NCBI GenBank assembly: GCA_036245805.1 | Contig: BTRK01000003.1 | Location: 40,007,215 to 40,071,214, forward strand | DNA from: Pristionchus mayeri | Taxonomy: Eukaryota > Nematoda > Chromadorea > Rhabditida > Neodiplogasteridae | Direction of reading: 5' to 3' | DNA: 64,000 nucleotides | Shown here: positions 1-11,302 of the stretch, piece after piece | Numbering within the stretch: the first letter of the stretch is position 1 | Layout: every line of letters begins with the position of its first letter | Position numbers and translations under genes: made by a program | Notes under the pieces: model-generated | Seen by the model: only the letters and a program-made list of their open reading frames with translations | The model's database searches: none | Told to the model about the DNA's origin: nothing

Positions 1-342
1 AAACGTATCTACCCACCCATCTGAATTAATTAGCAATTTTCAAAAATGGATTTTCGCTGTTTCTTCACGAGTTGATGCCCAATCATTCTAGTTGTCACAT
101 ATAATCAATGAAATATTAGTGATTTTTTGAGACATCAGTGATTCAAATCGGTTTCGAAATGACAAAATTCGAAATTTCAACTTTCTGGCACAAGTGTGTC
201 CCATTTCGCAGAGAGCGATCTAGAACACTCCGGATGTGGCGCCCGAGCTATGTTCGTCGAGTACTACATGTGGGCACATTTAGGACGATTTCGATTTTTC
301 GCACTTTGCCAAGCATATGTTCACTGACTGAAAAAGTCCCTC
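1..342. repeat. Partial arm of a palindromic repeat family
   Basis: From about 259 to 344 this closely matches 23528-23614, the outer end of the large palindrome at 22.5-23.6 kb. Both share a block reading GAGTACTACA.GTGGGCAC, a CACTTTGCCAAGCATATG block and the AAAAGTC.CTCAT end. The first bases (TACCCACCCATC near 10) also resemble the inner arm of that palindrome. It is therefore probably one arm of a second copy, cut by the window edge and by the foldback starting at 343. I see no coding potential. Confidence 0.6.
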
Positions 343-1035
343 ATAGGGGTTCATGGAAAAATCGATTTGTAAGTCATGGTAGGTCAAGACTAAGTACCGT
401 ACCCAATCGATAGTACAGTACCAGCAGATACCGTATATCACTACCGTAACCCACTATTATCGCGAACTAACTTTATTTTCAAAAAATTAAAGTACCGTAC
501 CCAATCGACTCTACAGTACCTCCCGATACCGTATACCACTACCGTAACCCTCTATTATCGCAAACTAACTTTATTTTAAAAAATCCCCGATACCGTGTGC
601 AATCGATTCTACAGTACCCAAGTAACTACCGTAACCCAGTTCCGTGGGTCAGATCCAGTTCCTTCGGTCAAACATTTTTCTAAAAATCCAAAATCAATCA
701 TTAAATAATTGTAAAATATCCTAACATATAACTCATTACTGTAGAATCATTTTATGATCGATTTTGGATTTTTAGAAAAACGTTTGAAATTTTTAGAAAA
801 ATGTTTGACCCAAGGAGCTGGATCTGACCCACGGAACTGAGTTACGGTAGTTACTTGGGTACTGTAGAATCGATTGCACACGGTATCAGGGCTTTTTAAA
901 AATAGAGTTAGTTTGCGATAATAGTGGGTTACGGTAGTGATATATGGTATCTGCTGGTACTGTACTATCGATTGGGTACGGTACTTAGTCTTGACCTACC
1001 ATGACTTACAAATCGATTTTTCCATGAACCCCTAT
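343..1035. repeat. Foldback (long inverted repeat) element
   Basis: The sequence from 343 reads inward as the near-perfect reverse complement of the sequence ending at 1035. The outer ends are ATAGGGGTTCATGG and CCATGAACCCCTAT. The arms are about 300 bp and meet near 700-730. They are dense in CTACCGTAACC / GGTTACGGTAG and in paired ATCGATT blocks. There is no open reading frame of note. It is probably a non-autonomous foldback or MITE-like DNA element. Confidence 0.85.
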
Positions 1036-1200
1036 ACATGCCTTGCGCAGGCGGTGAGCAGCACCCCCCCCCCCCTCGCCGCCATTTCTGGACACCTATG
1101 GTGGTAGGACTGTTCTTGATTTGCTCTTTGTAAACGTGCAATCCAACAAATAAAACACTTTACAAGAATGATTAATATATTTTTGTACAAAAATGCTGCT

Positions 1201-1440
1201 TGTTCTGTGGGTATTTCGTTGCGCGAGCTGCACTCGCCTGGAGGATTCGCCGTCACAGAGAATGATGAGGTGAGCGTTTCTTTATTTTTTTGCAATTTAA
1301 TTTTATTGGTTGATAAAAACAAAACTAATATTTATTAAATAAATCATCTTCAGATCCAGATTGCTGACACGAACAACTATGGCATCGTCGTGGAAACTAA
1401 GTCATGCCAAGAACGTTTGGAAGATCCGAACAGGAGTTGA
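1201..1440 (+). pseudogene. NHL-repeat gene fragment (exons F-G)
   Basis: Two adjacent exons of the dispersed NHL family. Exon F (about 1201-1269) ends in a reading of RELHSPGGFAVTENDE and a GTGAGC donor. After an 84-bp intron, exon G starts at 1354 behind ATCTTCAG and reads IQIADTNNYGIVVE, then a stop at about 1440. HSPGGFAV...ND joined to IxIADTNNxxIVV is the classic NHL-repeat strand pattern (compare SPSGVAV..ND.I.VADTNNHRI in Brat-like proteins, quoted from general family knowledge). NHL repeats form beta-propellers used by TRIM-NHL proteins for RNA or protein binding. Only a fraction of one propeller is present, with no RING or B-box, so this is a relic or a shuffled piece. The same exon pair recurs at 35.95-36.27 and 55.65-55.86 kb. 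Confidence 0.7.
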
Positions 1441-2057
1441 GAGATTGATGTAGGGTTACGGTAGAAAGGCTAGAGCTGTGAAATATCAAAAAAGGGAGTT
1501 GTGCATGAGAAGGAAATGCAAGTTTAGGCTACGTAGTAGGAAAACTATGTATGGATGATGATAAAGTTAATTACATACGGTAATTTCCAACTTGGTAAAT
1601 TTGATGTGCATTTGTTTAATGTATCACTGATCAGTCATGCTTCACCGATTACAAATCGGTCCTCAATTCATCGAAATACTTGCTTTGAAAAATCTATTAA
1701 TGTTGCTGCATATTTGTTAGAGAAATAATCACCCGAATCGCGTGTATTAGAATTGATTTTGGATGATTTTGGGTAGCAGTAGTTGGGTAACATGGGAAGT
1801 CGCTCTCAGACCCATGGGGAGATAGGAGACAAATTTGTTTGGAATTTTGCCCCCAAGTTACCTCTAGTCTCCCACAGGGAACCTGCATGTCACCTTCTGC
1901 TATCTCTTACACTCTCTCAGCAAGGAGCTATTCAATGGTTTTTTTAACTCCGATCTTTACAAGGAAATTTATAATATAGTGATATTATTTTCCCTAATCA
2001 TCGTCATAAAATTCGATTTATGGTATCTCCTGACATTAATGATTCAACGATGCAACG
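1441..2057. other. Non-coding spacer of the NHL family
   Basis: No gene is visible. The stretch around 1600-1700 (TTAATGTTGCTGCATA) resembles 43010-43110 and 56040-56110, which also lie downstream of or near NHL exons. It is therefore duplicated non-coding sequence of the same family. Confidence 0.4.
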
Positions 2058-2494
2058 TTGACTCTCCAAGTGTTTGTGATAACGTTAACTCCCACTTGTC
2101 ACGTCGTGATGGAGGACCAATCGACTGTCATCTACACTCTCGATATAAAGGAGGTTCGGCACAATAGGTTACGGTATTGAATGGGTATTGAACGATCTGT
2201 ATGATATCGTTCATTTCCACACACGCTAAAAAAGTAGCTATATCCTCTCTAAAGTTACACATTGGAGTTTGAGTTGCAACGAGCTCATGCTAAGATGTGT
2301 AGGCTGGAGAAATTCAATCACACTTCATGATACAGACGAAAATATTATTTACGCACCTCGGGTGATAAGAAAATGAACTATAATAATTAAAGTAGTGTTC
2401 TGTCGACACCTCTCTCTTTACTCTGCCTGGAATTCTAACTGTAGTGTGTTTTATTCCACTGTCGAGTATCATCTACACCAGCGACGTCAAGGAA
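2058..2494 (+). pseudogene. NHL-repeat gene fragments (two copies of exon K)
   Basis: The first copy (2058-2153) is open and reads through TPTCHVVMEDQSTVIYTLDI to a GT donor. The second (about 2395-2494) keeps only its 3' part (STVEYHL region) before GTACGG. TPTGHVMMVDQSSTIYTLDI is the consensus of this exon over six copies in the window. It looks like an NHL strand in which D, Q and S occupy the usual turn positions. The two copies lie about 340 bp apart, a local duplication of exon plus flanking intron (both donors are followed by GTTACGGTATT.AATG). No complete gene can be assembled here. Confidence 0.55.
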
Positions 2495-2744
2495 GTACGG
2501 AAGCATCGGTTACGGTATTCAATGACAATTATAAATCAAGTTTGAAAGATTCTTACTCAGAATTTGTTTATATATCACATTAACCGCATTGAGAAGCGGA
2601 TCTTGGAGTGCGGGGCAAAGAATATCACTAAGATCAAATAACATTATAAATTAGTAATTTATTCATCGACAGAAGAGCAATGGCCCATTGACGGATTGGA
2701 TCTCCTACGAGTAATAACTTGAAGCTGAAACGCGCAATTTCCAG

Positions 2745-2866
2745 GTGTCACCGAACTGACCACCTATTAGATGGACGCCTCTAATCACCTCATGGAGGCA
2801 TCTGACGTCGCCGTGCACGAGAGAGCATCCGCGTCAATGACTTCAGGGCCCTTTTTACATTCAATC
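2745..2866 (+). pseudogene. NHL-repeat gene fragment (exon B, stop-containing)
   Basis: Behind a TTTCCAG acceptor the reading is VTELTT, one in-frame TAG, then MDASNHLMEASDVAVHE. It aligns with the better preserved exon at 54269-54529, which reads GAKELTINWVDSSNHFREAFGFAVHKK without spaces. The upstream non-coding sequence (AGTAATTTATTCATCGA and GAAGCTGAAACGCGCA) is shared with the 54-kb copy, so intron and exon were duplicated together. The stop and the loss of the glycine strand make it a pseudo-exon. Confidence 0.6.
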
Positions 2867-3112
2867 ATTATTCGATAGTTTTTTTCTGAATGCGTTAATT
2901 AATTTTGTGCAATGAAGAATGAAATTTTGGGAAAAAAATTACTTATTGAACACTTTGTGCTTTGTGGTCCCATGGAATATTTTAAGATCTGCTACTATAA
3001 GGAACAGCGCTTTCGGAGACTCCCGGTGTGCAAAAAAAAATAAATTGCTGGTTATTTATGAGATAAACATCATTCTAATAAATGTATATTCGTATCTTTA
3101 TCTCTCCTGCAG

Positions 3113-3550
3113 GGCGTAGTTGTTCGGTTCGACGATCGAGCCCATCTGCAGAATCAATCTGACCGCCGTCGCCCCCCCCCCCACGAAGAATCGAGGTGAG
3201 AAGAGAGATCTCTTATCTTTGGAATCGGTATACGACTCGTCATAGCACTGCAATCATAGAAAAGTGGAAATATCAACCATAGAAATATGGTGATGTCAAT
3301 GGGTATATCGAAATGTTTGCAACTCAGAAGATTGTTTCTTTTTCTTTTTGGATATTTTTTCAAAGCATAATTGGTGAAATGTGAGCATGCACAATTTATG
3401 CGAATTGTGAATCGCGAGAATGACGGGTAGTCGAATATTCTCATCGCCGCCTCGACGAGGACGCGCGTTCCCTCCTCCGACAGACTATGATGAAGCAGGA
3501 GGAAGACAGATGTGTTGCTGCTGCAACATAGATTGTAGAAAGGCATCGAA
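3113..3550 (+). pseudogene. NHL-family fragments (exon A and exon C)
   Basis: At 3113-3200 an exon of type A follows CTCCTGCAG (TTGTTCGG.TCGACGAT..., RINLTAAV remnant). A run of C interrupts it, and it ends ATCGAGGTGAGA. At about 3430-3525 a type C segment reads RLDEDARSLLRQTMM then KQEEDRC. Type C is always found next to NHL-family pieces but I cannot identify its domain. Both pieces are damaged (homopolymer insertion, frame breaks). Confidence 0.5.
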
Positions 3551-4063
3551 ATTACCGTAACGCCATCGTTACGATAGGATGACGGTAGTTGTGAAGGATT
3601 TTATAAGCAGTGAAATCGATAATCATTAGACGTATTGTTGCGAACGAAAGTGCTACGAGATCATTTTATTATAAACTTGAAATTACGATTCTCTGTGTCA
3701 ATTTCGCTTCCGATGCGCTTGTTAATTTTAACTGATCTCGCGTACGAGAGGAAAACACGCGTACGCTTGTTAATTTAACTGAGACGCGTAACACGCGTAC
3801 GCTTGTTAATTTAACTGAGACGTCTCGAAACTACCAGACTGAGAAACATCGGTAATTGGATGAGGAAAGTTGAGGAGATGTGAAGAGGTTGCGGTAGGTT
3901 GAAGTTCTAAATCGGAGAACTAGAACTTTTGGCGAACAATGAATACTGGTCAATCGAATTTTGCCCACGATGGTGAATTAGCGTTTCAGGCTTGATATGG
4001 CTTGATAACAGTGGAAGTTAGCTGAACAGTGATGCAGAAGCTACGAAATCAATAAAAAGAAAA
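3551..4063. other. Spacer with short direct repeats
   Basis: No gene seen. Between about 3715 and 3830 the motif CGTACGCTTGTTAATTTAACTG and variants occur three times, separated by ACGCG-rich links. The rest is non-coding. Confidence 0.4.
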
Positions 4064-4514
4064 TAGAGTAATCACCTTGCCCATATGCGGTCGCGGCGGC
4101 CCGCGGAAGCATGCAATTTTTCACCATTCGATTTTTTTGATTTTCAAATTCTCCATAAAATTGCGCATCGGATAGACTGTTCTTTCATATTTTTAAAAAT
4201 GCATAAATCAATATTTTGAATGTCTCAATGCCTCAAACTACCGTAATCTAAGTTGCGAAAGCGACTGGCAAAGTGATATCGCAAACTACAATTACGGTAG
4301 GTTGAAGCATTGTCGCATTAAAAATATCGATTTATATGTTTTTTTTAAAAATATGAATGAATAGTCCATCCGATGCGAAATTTTACGGAGAATTTTTAAA
4401 TCAAAAAATCAAATGGTGAAAAATTGTATGCTTCCCTCAAAATCGATCCGCGGAATCCGCGGGCCGCCGCGGGCCGCCGAGGCCGCATATGGGCAAGGCG
4501 ATTAGCATGTACTG
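4064..4514. repeat. Foldback MITE (GC-rich ends, CTACCGTAATC core)
   Basis: Inverted repeat of about 450 bp. The left arm begins near ACCTTGCCCATATGCGG and the right arm ends with the complementary CCGCATATGGGCAAGG...GTACTG before TA. The core carries CTACCGTAATC and its complement around an ATCGCAAAC loop. It belongs to the same family as 44673-45156 (intact ends, TA target) and the half copy at 7992-8226. The extreme left end has decayed. Confidence 0.8.
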
Positions 4515-5520
4515 TATAATATATAGACCTCCATGACGAGGCGATAGAGGAGGCGTAACTTAGGAACAGCTTTCTCACTCCTGTGAGGAACTGCCTAGAC
4601 GCTGATCATCTCACTCACAAGATTGTCGACGCGACTCCCGTCGTCGTCTCATCGGAGCTGATCCATCAGATGGATACGGTCTCTTGATACATTTAGGTTT
4701 CATAAATACGGAGGGAATATCGATTAGCTAAGCTCGGATTGACGAAAAATTAAGCGCCAAGATTTGGATTCGGAAATTCCCATTTGCGGACTTTCTTTCA
4801 AAGGAACGGCGAAACAAATGCATTGATTTGATTCTGAAAAATTGAGAATAACAATTATTTATGTCTGCGGTTAATTCGAAATTATGTAATTGCTAGGCTG
4901 CGCCTGGTTTCACGGTTGGGTCATTAGAATGGAATTGTATGTACGTCTTGAATTCCTCTTAATATAAAAATATTAATTTTAACATTGTTTGCATTCATAA
5001 TAATAAGGACGTTCAGGCTGCAATCGATCTCGCATACGAGGAGGCAGCGCGTGTCCTCGAGGCGAGTAGACTGAAGAAACATCAGGAGTTGGAGGAGGAA
5101 TCAGTAAGGAGAGGGAGGGGTGAGGTATAGCTAGATGGTGGGTACGGTGGAATGGAAGAGATGCAAAGGTGAGTGAACAATTGGTTTCTTGTTCGGGGAA
5201 AAGTTGAATTGTTTCCACGTTGGTGAAGTGGTGTTGCAAGGATTGCTTATGATAGGCTACTATTCAGTCTACTGATCGTATGTAGAAGTTGGTTTTTAAA
5301 AAATCATTACAGACCCGGAGGAGACGGTAGAACAGGAGTACCTACACGAGAATCGATGGTGCCATCAAGTACAGTATTTTGGAAGGATACTATAGTTTTG
5401 GTTAATGTAATCTCCTGATGGTTCCATTATTTTAATCATCATTTACTCTAACCATCCTACATACGCCAATCGTCTGCTCGACTCGGCTAATGGAGTGTAG
5501 TTACTGGCGAGCAGAAAGAA
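4515..5520 (+). pseudogene. NHL-family fragments (M-type exons and linker E)
   Basis: At 5017-5133, behind TTCAG, there is an open segment beginning AAIDLAYEEAARVLEASRL and continuing charged to a stop. At 5313 a short exon follows TTACAG and reads PEETVEQEYLHENRW. At 5464-5520 there is ANRLLDSANGV, a stop, then LLASRKK. These align loosely with the M-type NHL exon at 54.7 kb (PRGIDVARSGDLLISR followed by a TIEQVFLNV linker). I therefore read them as diverged NHL strands, although taken alone they could pass for helical coiled coil. A fragment of the E linker also lies at 4530-4590. There is no continuous gene. Confidence 0.45.
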
Positions 5521-5747
5521 AGTGAGCATATTTTATGCAACGGTCGTATAAAAGTATGAATAACTACTGTGAGATTTTCCTGTTCTTATTTCCCATACAT
5601 GATTATAATCGTGATGAACAGATTCGAGACAATCAAATACGTCGTCATCGACAAGGCTATTGATTACAAGTACAGGCATGTCATAGGGATCACACACGGA
5701 CTTGTCAAGCAGACTTAGCCCGTGTTAGCCTTCAGTTTACTTTATCA

Positions 5748-6130
5748 TTGAAGTGCCGGATTGAAGCCGACTTCAAGCCGGCTTTAAAGCGACAATTGCA
5801 ATTGGCGAGTGTCAGATCGAGGTGCCATTACAGAGATGTGATGTTGATCGCCGGTAGAAATAAGTTTGAGGATGCTAGACGGTTTCGGGTTGCAATAGTT
5901 AGATGTAACAAGGAAGACGCACGCATCATTGATTTTTTCTTAACCGAATAATTAAAAAATAATGTTACATTGGTTGAGGGCTCTGTGCACGGAATATTGT
6001 GTCTATTGTGAATTATGCCTTGTATTTGATATTTGATCTGAACAGGGCTCAATTGGTCGGGGCTACGGACGAGTTATTCCACTGCAACAGCCTGCCAACC
6101 GTAGAATCCAAAGGATACATCGAGATGAGT
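5748..6130 (+). pseudogene. NHL-family intron block plus exon A
   Basis: A block from about 5800 to 5930 (CCATTACAGAGATGTGATG, GCTAGACGGTTTCGGGTTGCAAT, AGGAAGACGCACGCA) recurs in reverse at 16.75-16.93 and 26.34-26.50 kb and directly at 48.25 kb. It always lies upstream of exon A. Exon A follows at about 6046-6130, reading QLVGATDELFHCN and ending ATCGAGATGAG instead of the usual GTGAG donor. Conservation of the non-coding block together with the exon shows DNA-level duplication. Confidence 0.5.
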
Positions 6131-7991
6131 AATCGGTCTTTGATCTTAGTTCATTAACTGTTTATGGTTCTTGGAAGGAGAGGACAATCAGGCGGGAGGA
6201 GAATTATGCGAATGCTTGTTACAGTAGGACAGCAGGGAGAACGCTAGTCAGGACCGGAGAGTTTCGATAAGACCTATTAGAAATTACAAACGTGCGAGAG
6301 TCTGGCATATTTGGTCGGCGAAACGTGACGATACCAATTTACTGTGGCAATTTGATTAGGTAGAATGACGGAAGTGAATATCTCGATCAGGCATAGTCGA
6401 ACGTATATCACCTTCCGTAATTTCCAAAATTAACAGCAAATTCGGAACCTGGGAATTTCAAGATTCGCTGCTTGACCGTTAGGTTGTGAATTCGACTATT
6501 CATCGATAACTTCTGGGTTAGAAGCGAAAATAACTCCAATGCAAAAAAATGTTTGTGCTCATCAACATTATCTAATTGGCGAAGCACTCTTGTGCTGGAC
6601 GATACAGCTGAGCACTTTCTTCGTCTGTGTCCGCGATTCTTGTGGACGGAGTAAGCAGCAATTTGATCGCCCTCGAGCAGCAAAAGGGGTGAGTCGCCCT
6701 TGTGACTTAATTTACTTTTCATTGATACGACTAATATTCAAATGACAGCAAGTTCGCGCTACAGTAGTGATCGGAAGGAAATACCCTCGGTTGGTGGTAA
6801 TGGCAATGTTGCGTTGACTGTGAAACGAGCACTTGCCAGGTGCATGCGGAAATCTCGCTCTGTGACAGTTAGGAACCACTGGGTGAGTCAGAGTGATTTG
6901 CTAGAAACAGTTCTCGAAGTGAGATCGACATATTTACCAAGAAGGGAATGATATATTCTAATCGGATCGTTGCCACTCGCCACCCGAGATCGCACATGCG
7001 ACATTGTTTGTTGAAGGTGCAATGATGTATGATGTATTGATTATGAAGGGTGGTCGATTCGCGGAATTTATTGTTATTGATCTTTTGTAACGTTAGTTGA
7101 TATTGAAACGTGAAAGAAGGCAATTTAGATTGCATTTATTTGTTAGTCGAAATTGGTGGCTTCTATTGAATGATCGAAAACCGCTGATCATAAAAATACT
7201 ATCAAACATATGAACTGCAGTTGTAAATTGCGATATATTTTTGAAAAATATTCTTAAAATAAAATTTAGCTCTGTAGCTCTCCTCGATAGCAGCAGCAGT
7301 TCAGATCATGCTTTTTTTTCGCAGCTGGAAAGGGAATGGACTTTGATGTGGTCAAACTGCCATTAGTACATTAAACTGGTGAGCAGAGAGAATCTCTCGA
7401 AAGATGATGCACTATCGAAGCAGTAAGGTTACTGGTACAATGAGGATTCTACTAAGCATTGTTACCGACTTTCTTGTTCTGTGCGTCGATCGTTATTCAA
7501 AAATTATATAAATATTTAATTTCGTAATGTGCACTTTCGGAGGATAATTCACAGAGAGATGTGGTAATTCACTACGGGAGGCTCACTCTCCTGGAGATTT
7601 CAGGTGAGAGGAGACAGAGAGGACTCAATAGTAACTGAGAGAGTCTATGTGTGGCAGTTTATTACTGTTAGCTCTAAAAGATTTCTAGTTGCAATTGGTG
7701 GTGTAATAAGCGAGGTTGCTTGAGTTAATAATATTTCTTTGCATAGCGCAATTCGCTCATGTTGAGCGCATTCGTTGACATTTGCTCTTTTGCTAAGGCG
7801 CAGTTTTTCGAGGCTAAGGTACAGTTCATTCGACATATCACTCCCACAATTATTGTGCGGAAAGGATTATTTTAGGTGAGGATCTGCGATGAGATGGATC
7901 TTCCACTCGTTGTAACACTAAGATCAAATGGCATTGGAAATTATAAGCGATTATTAATTCGACGCAAAAAGCAATGGCTCATTGATAGATA
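6131..7991. other. Long spacer with NHL-family remnants and an empty insertion site
   Basis: No intact gene. A segment at 6750-6935 resembles the B-exon upstream region (AAACGAGCACTTGCCAGGTG). At 7578-7612 there is a GCTCACTCTCCTGGAGATTTCAGG remnant of exon F. The stretch near 7020-7070 (GATGTATTGATTATGAAGG, CGATTCGCGGAAT) matches the two flanks of the transposon at 50504-51440 joined together, so it represents the unoccupied version of that insertion site. Confidence 0.45.
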
Positions 7992-8226
7992 CAGTACGTG
8001 CTAATCGCCTTGGCCATGTGCGCGGCGCAGCGCGGCTTGCGCGGATTGATTTTGCAGGAATAATATTGTGTTTCACTATTCGAAACTATTATATTCGGAT
8101 TCTCCATAAAATTTCACATCGGATGAACAATTCGTCCATATTTTTAAACAATAAATAAATATTTTGAATAAATTCAACTGCAACCTACCGTAATCTCAGT
8201 CTGCCGCAGTTTGCGATTGCGACTCA
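7992..8226. repeat. Half copy of the foldback MITE
   Basis: Starts with CAGTACGTGCTAATCGCC preceded by TA, exactly like the left end of the element at 44673-45156. It follows that arm through ACCTACCGTAATCTCAG to the loop, then stops. The second arm is missing, so this is a truncated insertion. Confidence 0.75.
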
Positions 8227-9597
8227 TGCAAGTGTGACTTTTCTAAATTGTCTTTGATTTTTCGTTTGCTCTATTTCTTTATCGATTTGTGGCGTTTTGC
8301 TCGTGTATTTATGCCTTTTTCATGTTTCTGGTCCTCGCGCGCATGTCGGGAATCATCCCAGTCGCTTTTTATTTGAGCTGAGCCGATTAGGAAGCAAACT
8401 ACAGGTCCTTGTGTTAAACTGCCTCGATTTCACTTGCTTTCTTAGTAGTGTTCGTGACTTTGTGGCTTTCTTAACTCGGTAGTTAGTAGTCATTCTCATT
8501 ATTTACGAGTAAATTAAGGCTGCAAGTCACTGATGCTGGTTGAGGATCGACACCACACCGGATTGGAGCGAGAAGGGGAAGTTTTGTTTCTATATTTTTA
8601 TAATTTTTGTGGGAAACGTGTGTTAGATTAGTAAAACGTTATCTGTTTCCAAGGAAACTTGTTTGAACCCGATTTTGGCTAAATATTATGGTTGAAACGT
8701 AAAAAAACATAGTACTCGGTTTTAAACATGTTTTTTATTTAAATTGTTTAGTAGTGAATGAACTGTAGTTACGATAAATTTACCTTTTCAGCCCTCATCA
8801 AGAAGCGGTCTTCTCCCGGCGCTGAGGGACGTACGGCGCTGAGGGACGCCGTCCGTCCCTCAGCATCTTCTCTGCTCTCGTCAGGTACCCTTCTTTCCTT
8901 CGTCTGTTGGGGTGGGGTTGACAGTGTTTGGCTTGTGCGGAATCTCTCCAGATATCCGCCGGTGGCGGCTCACTTCAACGACTGCTACTCGTTGCGGGAG
9001 CGATCAGAGGTGTGTCTGTTTTCTTCCCGCTTATTTCATTGGTTGGCAAGAGAGAGAAAGGTGCATTTCATATTTAAATTATGACTGGTAGGAAAGTGTG
9101 TTTGATTCGCGACTGTTATTTGACAAGAATCTAAATCTCCTGATTACCATAAATTTAATTTATTTTGTCTTAGATTCCGCCTCTCTCCACTCTGTATCAT
9201 TTTCTCTTCAGTTCTCCCCGCGACTCGGTCGCTCCCTCCATAGAGGCGGGCGCGCTCCCCCTCACTCAACGCAGCCGTCGCTCCTATCAGGTATTCTTCT
9301 TTACATCGGCTGTTGGGGTGGGTGTAACAGTGTGTGGCTTGTGCTGGAGCTTTCCAGAGACCCGCCTGTTGGCGGCATTCCCTCATGAGATGTGGTTTAC
9401 GTGTGCAAGGACACCGCCGACCAACCCAGATAAGTTTCATTTATTTATATTTTATTATATATCAAAACAAAAGTGAATAATGACAACTTCTTGGGATTAG
9501 CAGGCGAATGTAATCCGAAAAAAGAGGGTATAAACTTTGATATTGTTACGATTAAATGTGTCAATGTGAAATGATCTTCTGGTTGCTCTGTATTGCT
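8227..9597. repeat. Two diverged copies of a direct repeat, no gene
   Basis: A block of about 200 bp occurs at roughly 8790-8985 and again at 9180-9385. The shared core is TCAGGTA..CTTCTTT..TCG.CTGTTGGGGTGGG, then CAGTGT.TGGCTTGTGC and CC.CC.GTTGGCGGC. Short open frames cross both copies but their peptides do not agree in one frame, so I do not call a protein. It may be leader or non-coding sequence of a mobile element, or simply a local duplication. Confidence 0.5.
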
Positions 9598-10199
9598 CGG
9601 AAACAGGAAATCAATCAATCAATCAATTTATCTTATCAGGCGGAAACGCTCAGAAGATGATAGGTCGGTAGTCTTCATAAGTTGCACTCCACCAATGGCT
9701 GCCAATAGCTCGGGATAGGTCGTCTCTCCATCGCGCGCGAGGCTTTCCGGGGGGGGGGGGACGAGTCCTATTGAATGGAGTCCAGACAGTTGTCGCACGG
9801 CTCCACTGTTCCACTCCCATTCTTCTGATCTTGAGGGCCCAGCGCGCTTTTCGTTTCAATCCTTCCTCATTCCAGTCTCTCAGCTTGGTAATCCCTCTCA
9901 CGCGGTCATTCCTCCATCTGTCCCTTAGCGTGACTCCAAGCATCTTTCTTTCCATCTTCCTCTGGGTGACTCTCAGCCTCTCCTTCTCGCTAGGTCTCAG
10001 AGCCCATACTTCACACCCATAGAGAACTGTTGCCGTGATGCAGCTCTCGAAGACTCTCCTCCTGATCTTGATGGACAGAATTCGAGAAGATAGGAGGTGC
10101 GAGAGCTTACTCCAGGCCAGCCACCCTAATCGAATCCGGTGTTCTATTTCGTCGGAATGATCCAAGGGAAGAGCTATTCTTCCTCCGGAAACAGGAAAT
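9598..10199 (-). mobile_element. 5'-truncated LINE insertion with target-site duplication
   Basis: The 14-base sequence CGGAAACAGGAAAT occurs at 9598-9611 and again at 10186-10199, bracketing a reverse-transcriptase C-terminus on the minus strand. At the 3' end of the element (low coordinates) is a short (GATT)n tail, as in many RTE-type elements. Duplicated target, 5' truncation and simple-repeat tail together are the signature of target-primed reverse transcription. The insertion lies immediately downstream of the Tc1 transposase stop codon and splits that element's 3' region. Confidence 0.85.
9650..10165 (-). pseudogene. LINE reverse transcriptase, C-terminal fragment (RTE-like)
   Basis: This 171-residue reading carries the conserved tail of non-LTR reverse transcriptases: SIKIRRRVFESCITATVLYG, then CEVWALRPSEKERLRVTQRK and RKMLGVTLRDRWRND, ending in the GKPRARWRDDL box. 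The catalytic palm (FADD) and the endonuclease are absent because the copy is 5' truncated at about 10185. A run of G in the DNA gives the PPPP before GKPRARW and may have lengthened by slippage. It lies inside a target-site duplication. The family fits RTE-like LINEs, but the clade needs a phylogeny. Confidence 0.85.
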
Positions 10200-10210
10200 G
10201 CCGATTCAAT

Positions 10211-10713
10211 TTAATACAAATTGCGAGCCTTTTCCATAATTGCAAAGCCTAGGGAAGAGTGAACTTTCTCGATGTTGCTAACACAATGGTCAATATACTT
10301 ATTGCACACGTCTACAGTGATTTCATTCGACCAGTATTGATCAATCGCGTCCTCTAGGCCTTGTCTAGTGGTGGGGCGGGCGTCACTCCTCAAGTGATGC
10401 TTAACTTCTCTCCATAGAAACTCAATCGGATTGAGGTCCGGTGAGGAGGGCGCCCAATCGAAGACTCTTACTCCCCATGCGTCTAGTTGACTCATAGTAG
10501 ATCGAGCAGTGTGGGAAGAAGCACCATCCTGCATGAAGAAGCAGTTGCTTCTTCCGTAGGTCCGATCGAGATAGGGAAGGAGATGGGAGGATAATATGTC
10601 GGTGTATGAGGGGGCGTTCAGTCTTTCATGGCGATCGAAAAATACGAGATCTCCTGGGCCAGCGCGACTCATACTAGCCCACACTTTCAGGATACAAAGT
10701 CCATTTGCCTCAT
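10211..10713 (-). pseudogene. Tc1-like DD34E transposase, C-terminal half
   Basis: The reading ends ...KARNLY at 10211 and contains FMQDGASSHTARSTMS, then WAPSSPDLNPIEFLWREVK. Between the aspartate of QDGA and the glutamate of NPIE are 34 residues, so this is the DD34E signature of Tc1. Upstream of VWASMSRAGPG the frame hits a stop (about 10714). The first catalytic aspartate and the DNA-binding N-terminus are not found, so the copy is 5' truncated. It is similar to, but clearly different from, the transposase at 27.8-29.2 kb. A LINE is inserted just past the stop codon. Confidence 0.85.
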
Positions 10714-11302
10714 TTTTACTGTTTTATTATAATTACTTATATAAGCGACCAAATTCAGTTGAAAAAACCGAAGATATCCAAATTTTTGAAAAATCATATT
10801 TTTTCACATCACAATTTCTCAAATTTGAGCGACATTTAGACACTTGACTCCTCAACTGTAGCCATTTTTTAGCATCGCTCGACATGAATGAAAATTAGTG
10901 GAACATAGCTCTCCAATATATCGGGGATCTAGTTTTTTTGAGACCCGGAAATGGCACAGAAGGCCGTGTCGGTAATATTTAAATTATTTACAAATATGAA
11001 TATTTGGAATGATCGACTTTTCGATGATTTTCGCCTTTTTTGGGCAAATTCCCAGGCACAATTGGCTCGGCACAATGTTTTTCCTAGGACAGTAATTCAC
11101 GCAGCTTCCGAAAATGATCTTGGTTTACACGAAATGGGGGGGGGGGGGGGGGGTTCCCGAGCAGCTAGAATTTATTTTCTAATTTTAAAATAACTTTATC
11201 ACATTTTTCGATCTGATATTGTTGTCGAATGATCTTGCTGTCAACAGAAAAGTTGTTTGAAATAATTTTCCGGACATTTTGAGCCCAAAGCCACCATCCT
11301 AG
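10714..11302. other. Spacer with a poly-G run
   Basis: No gene or clear repeat arm is seen, except a run of about 17 G near 11137-11153. Such G/C runs recur at about 1067, 3173, 9750, 48789 and 63536 in this window. Confidence 0.4.

Noticed and set aside
1697..1888. Small minus-strand frame of 63 codons
   Set aside because: No recognised domain, random-length frame in spacer.
5017..5133. Coiled-coil domain (AAIDLAYEEAARVLEAS)
   Set aside because: Taken alone it looks helical, but its position and partial match to PRGIDVARSGDLLISR suggest a decayed NHL strand. Kept only as a fragment.
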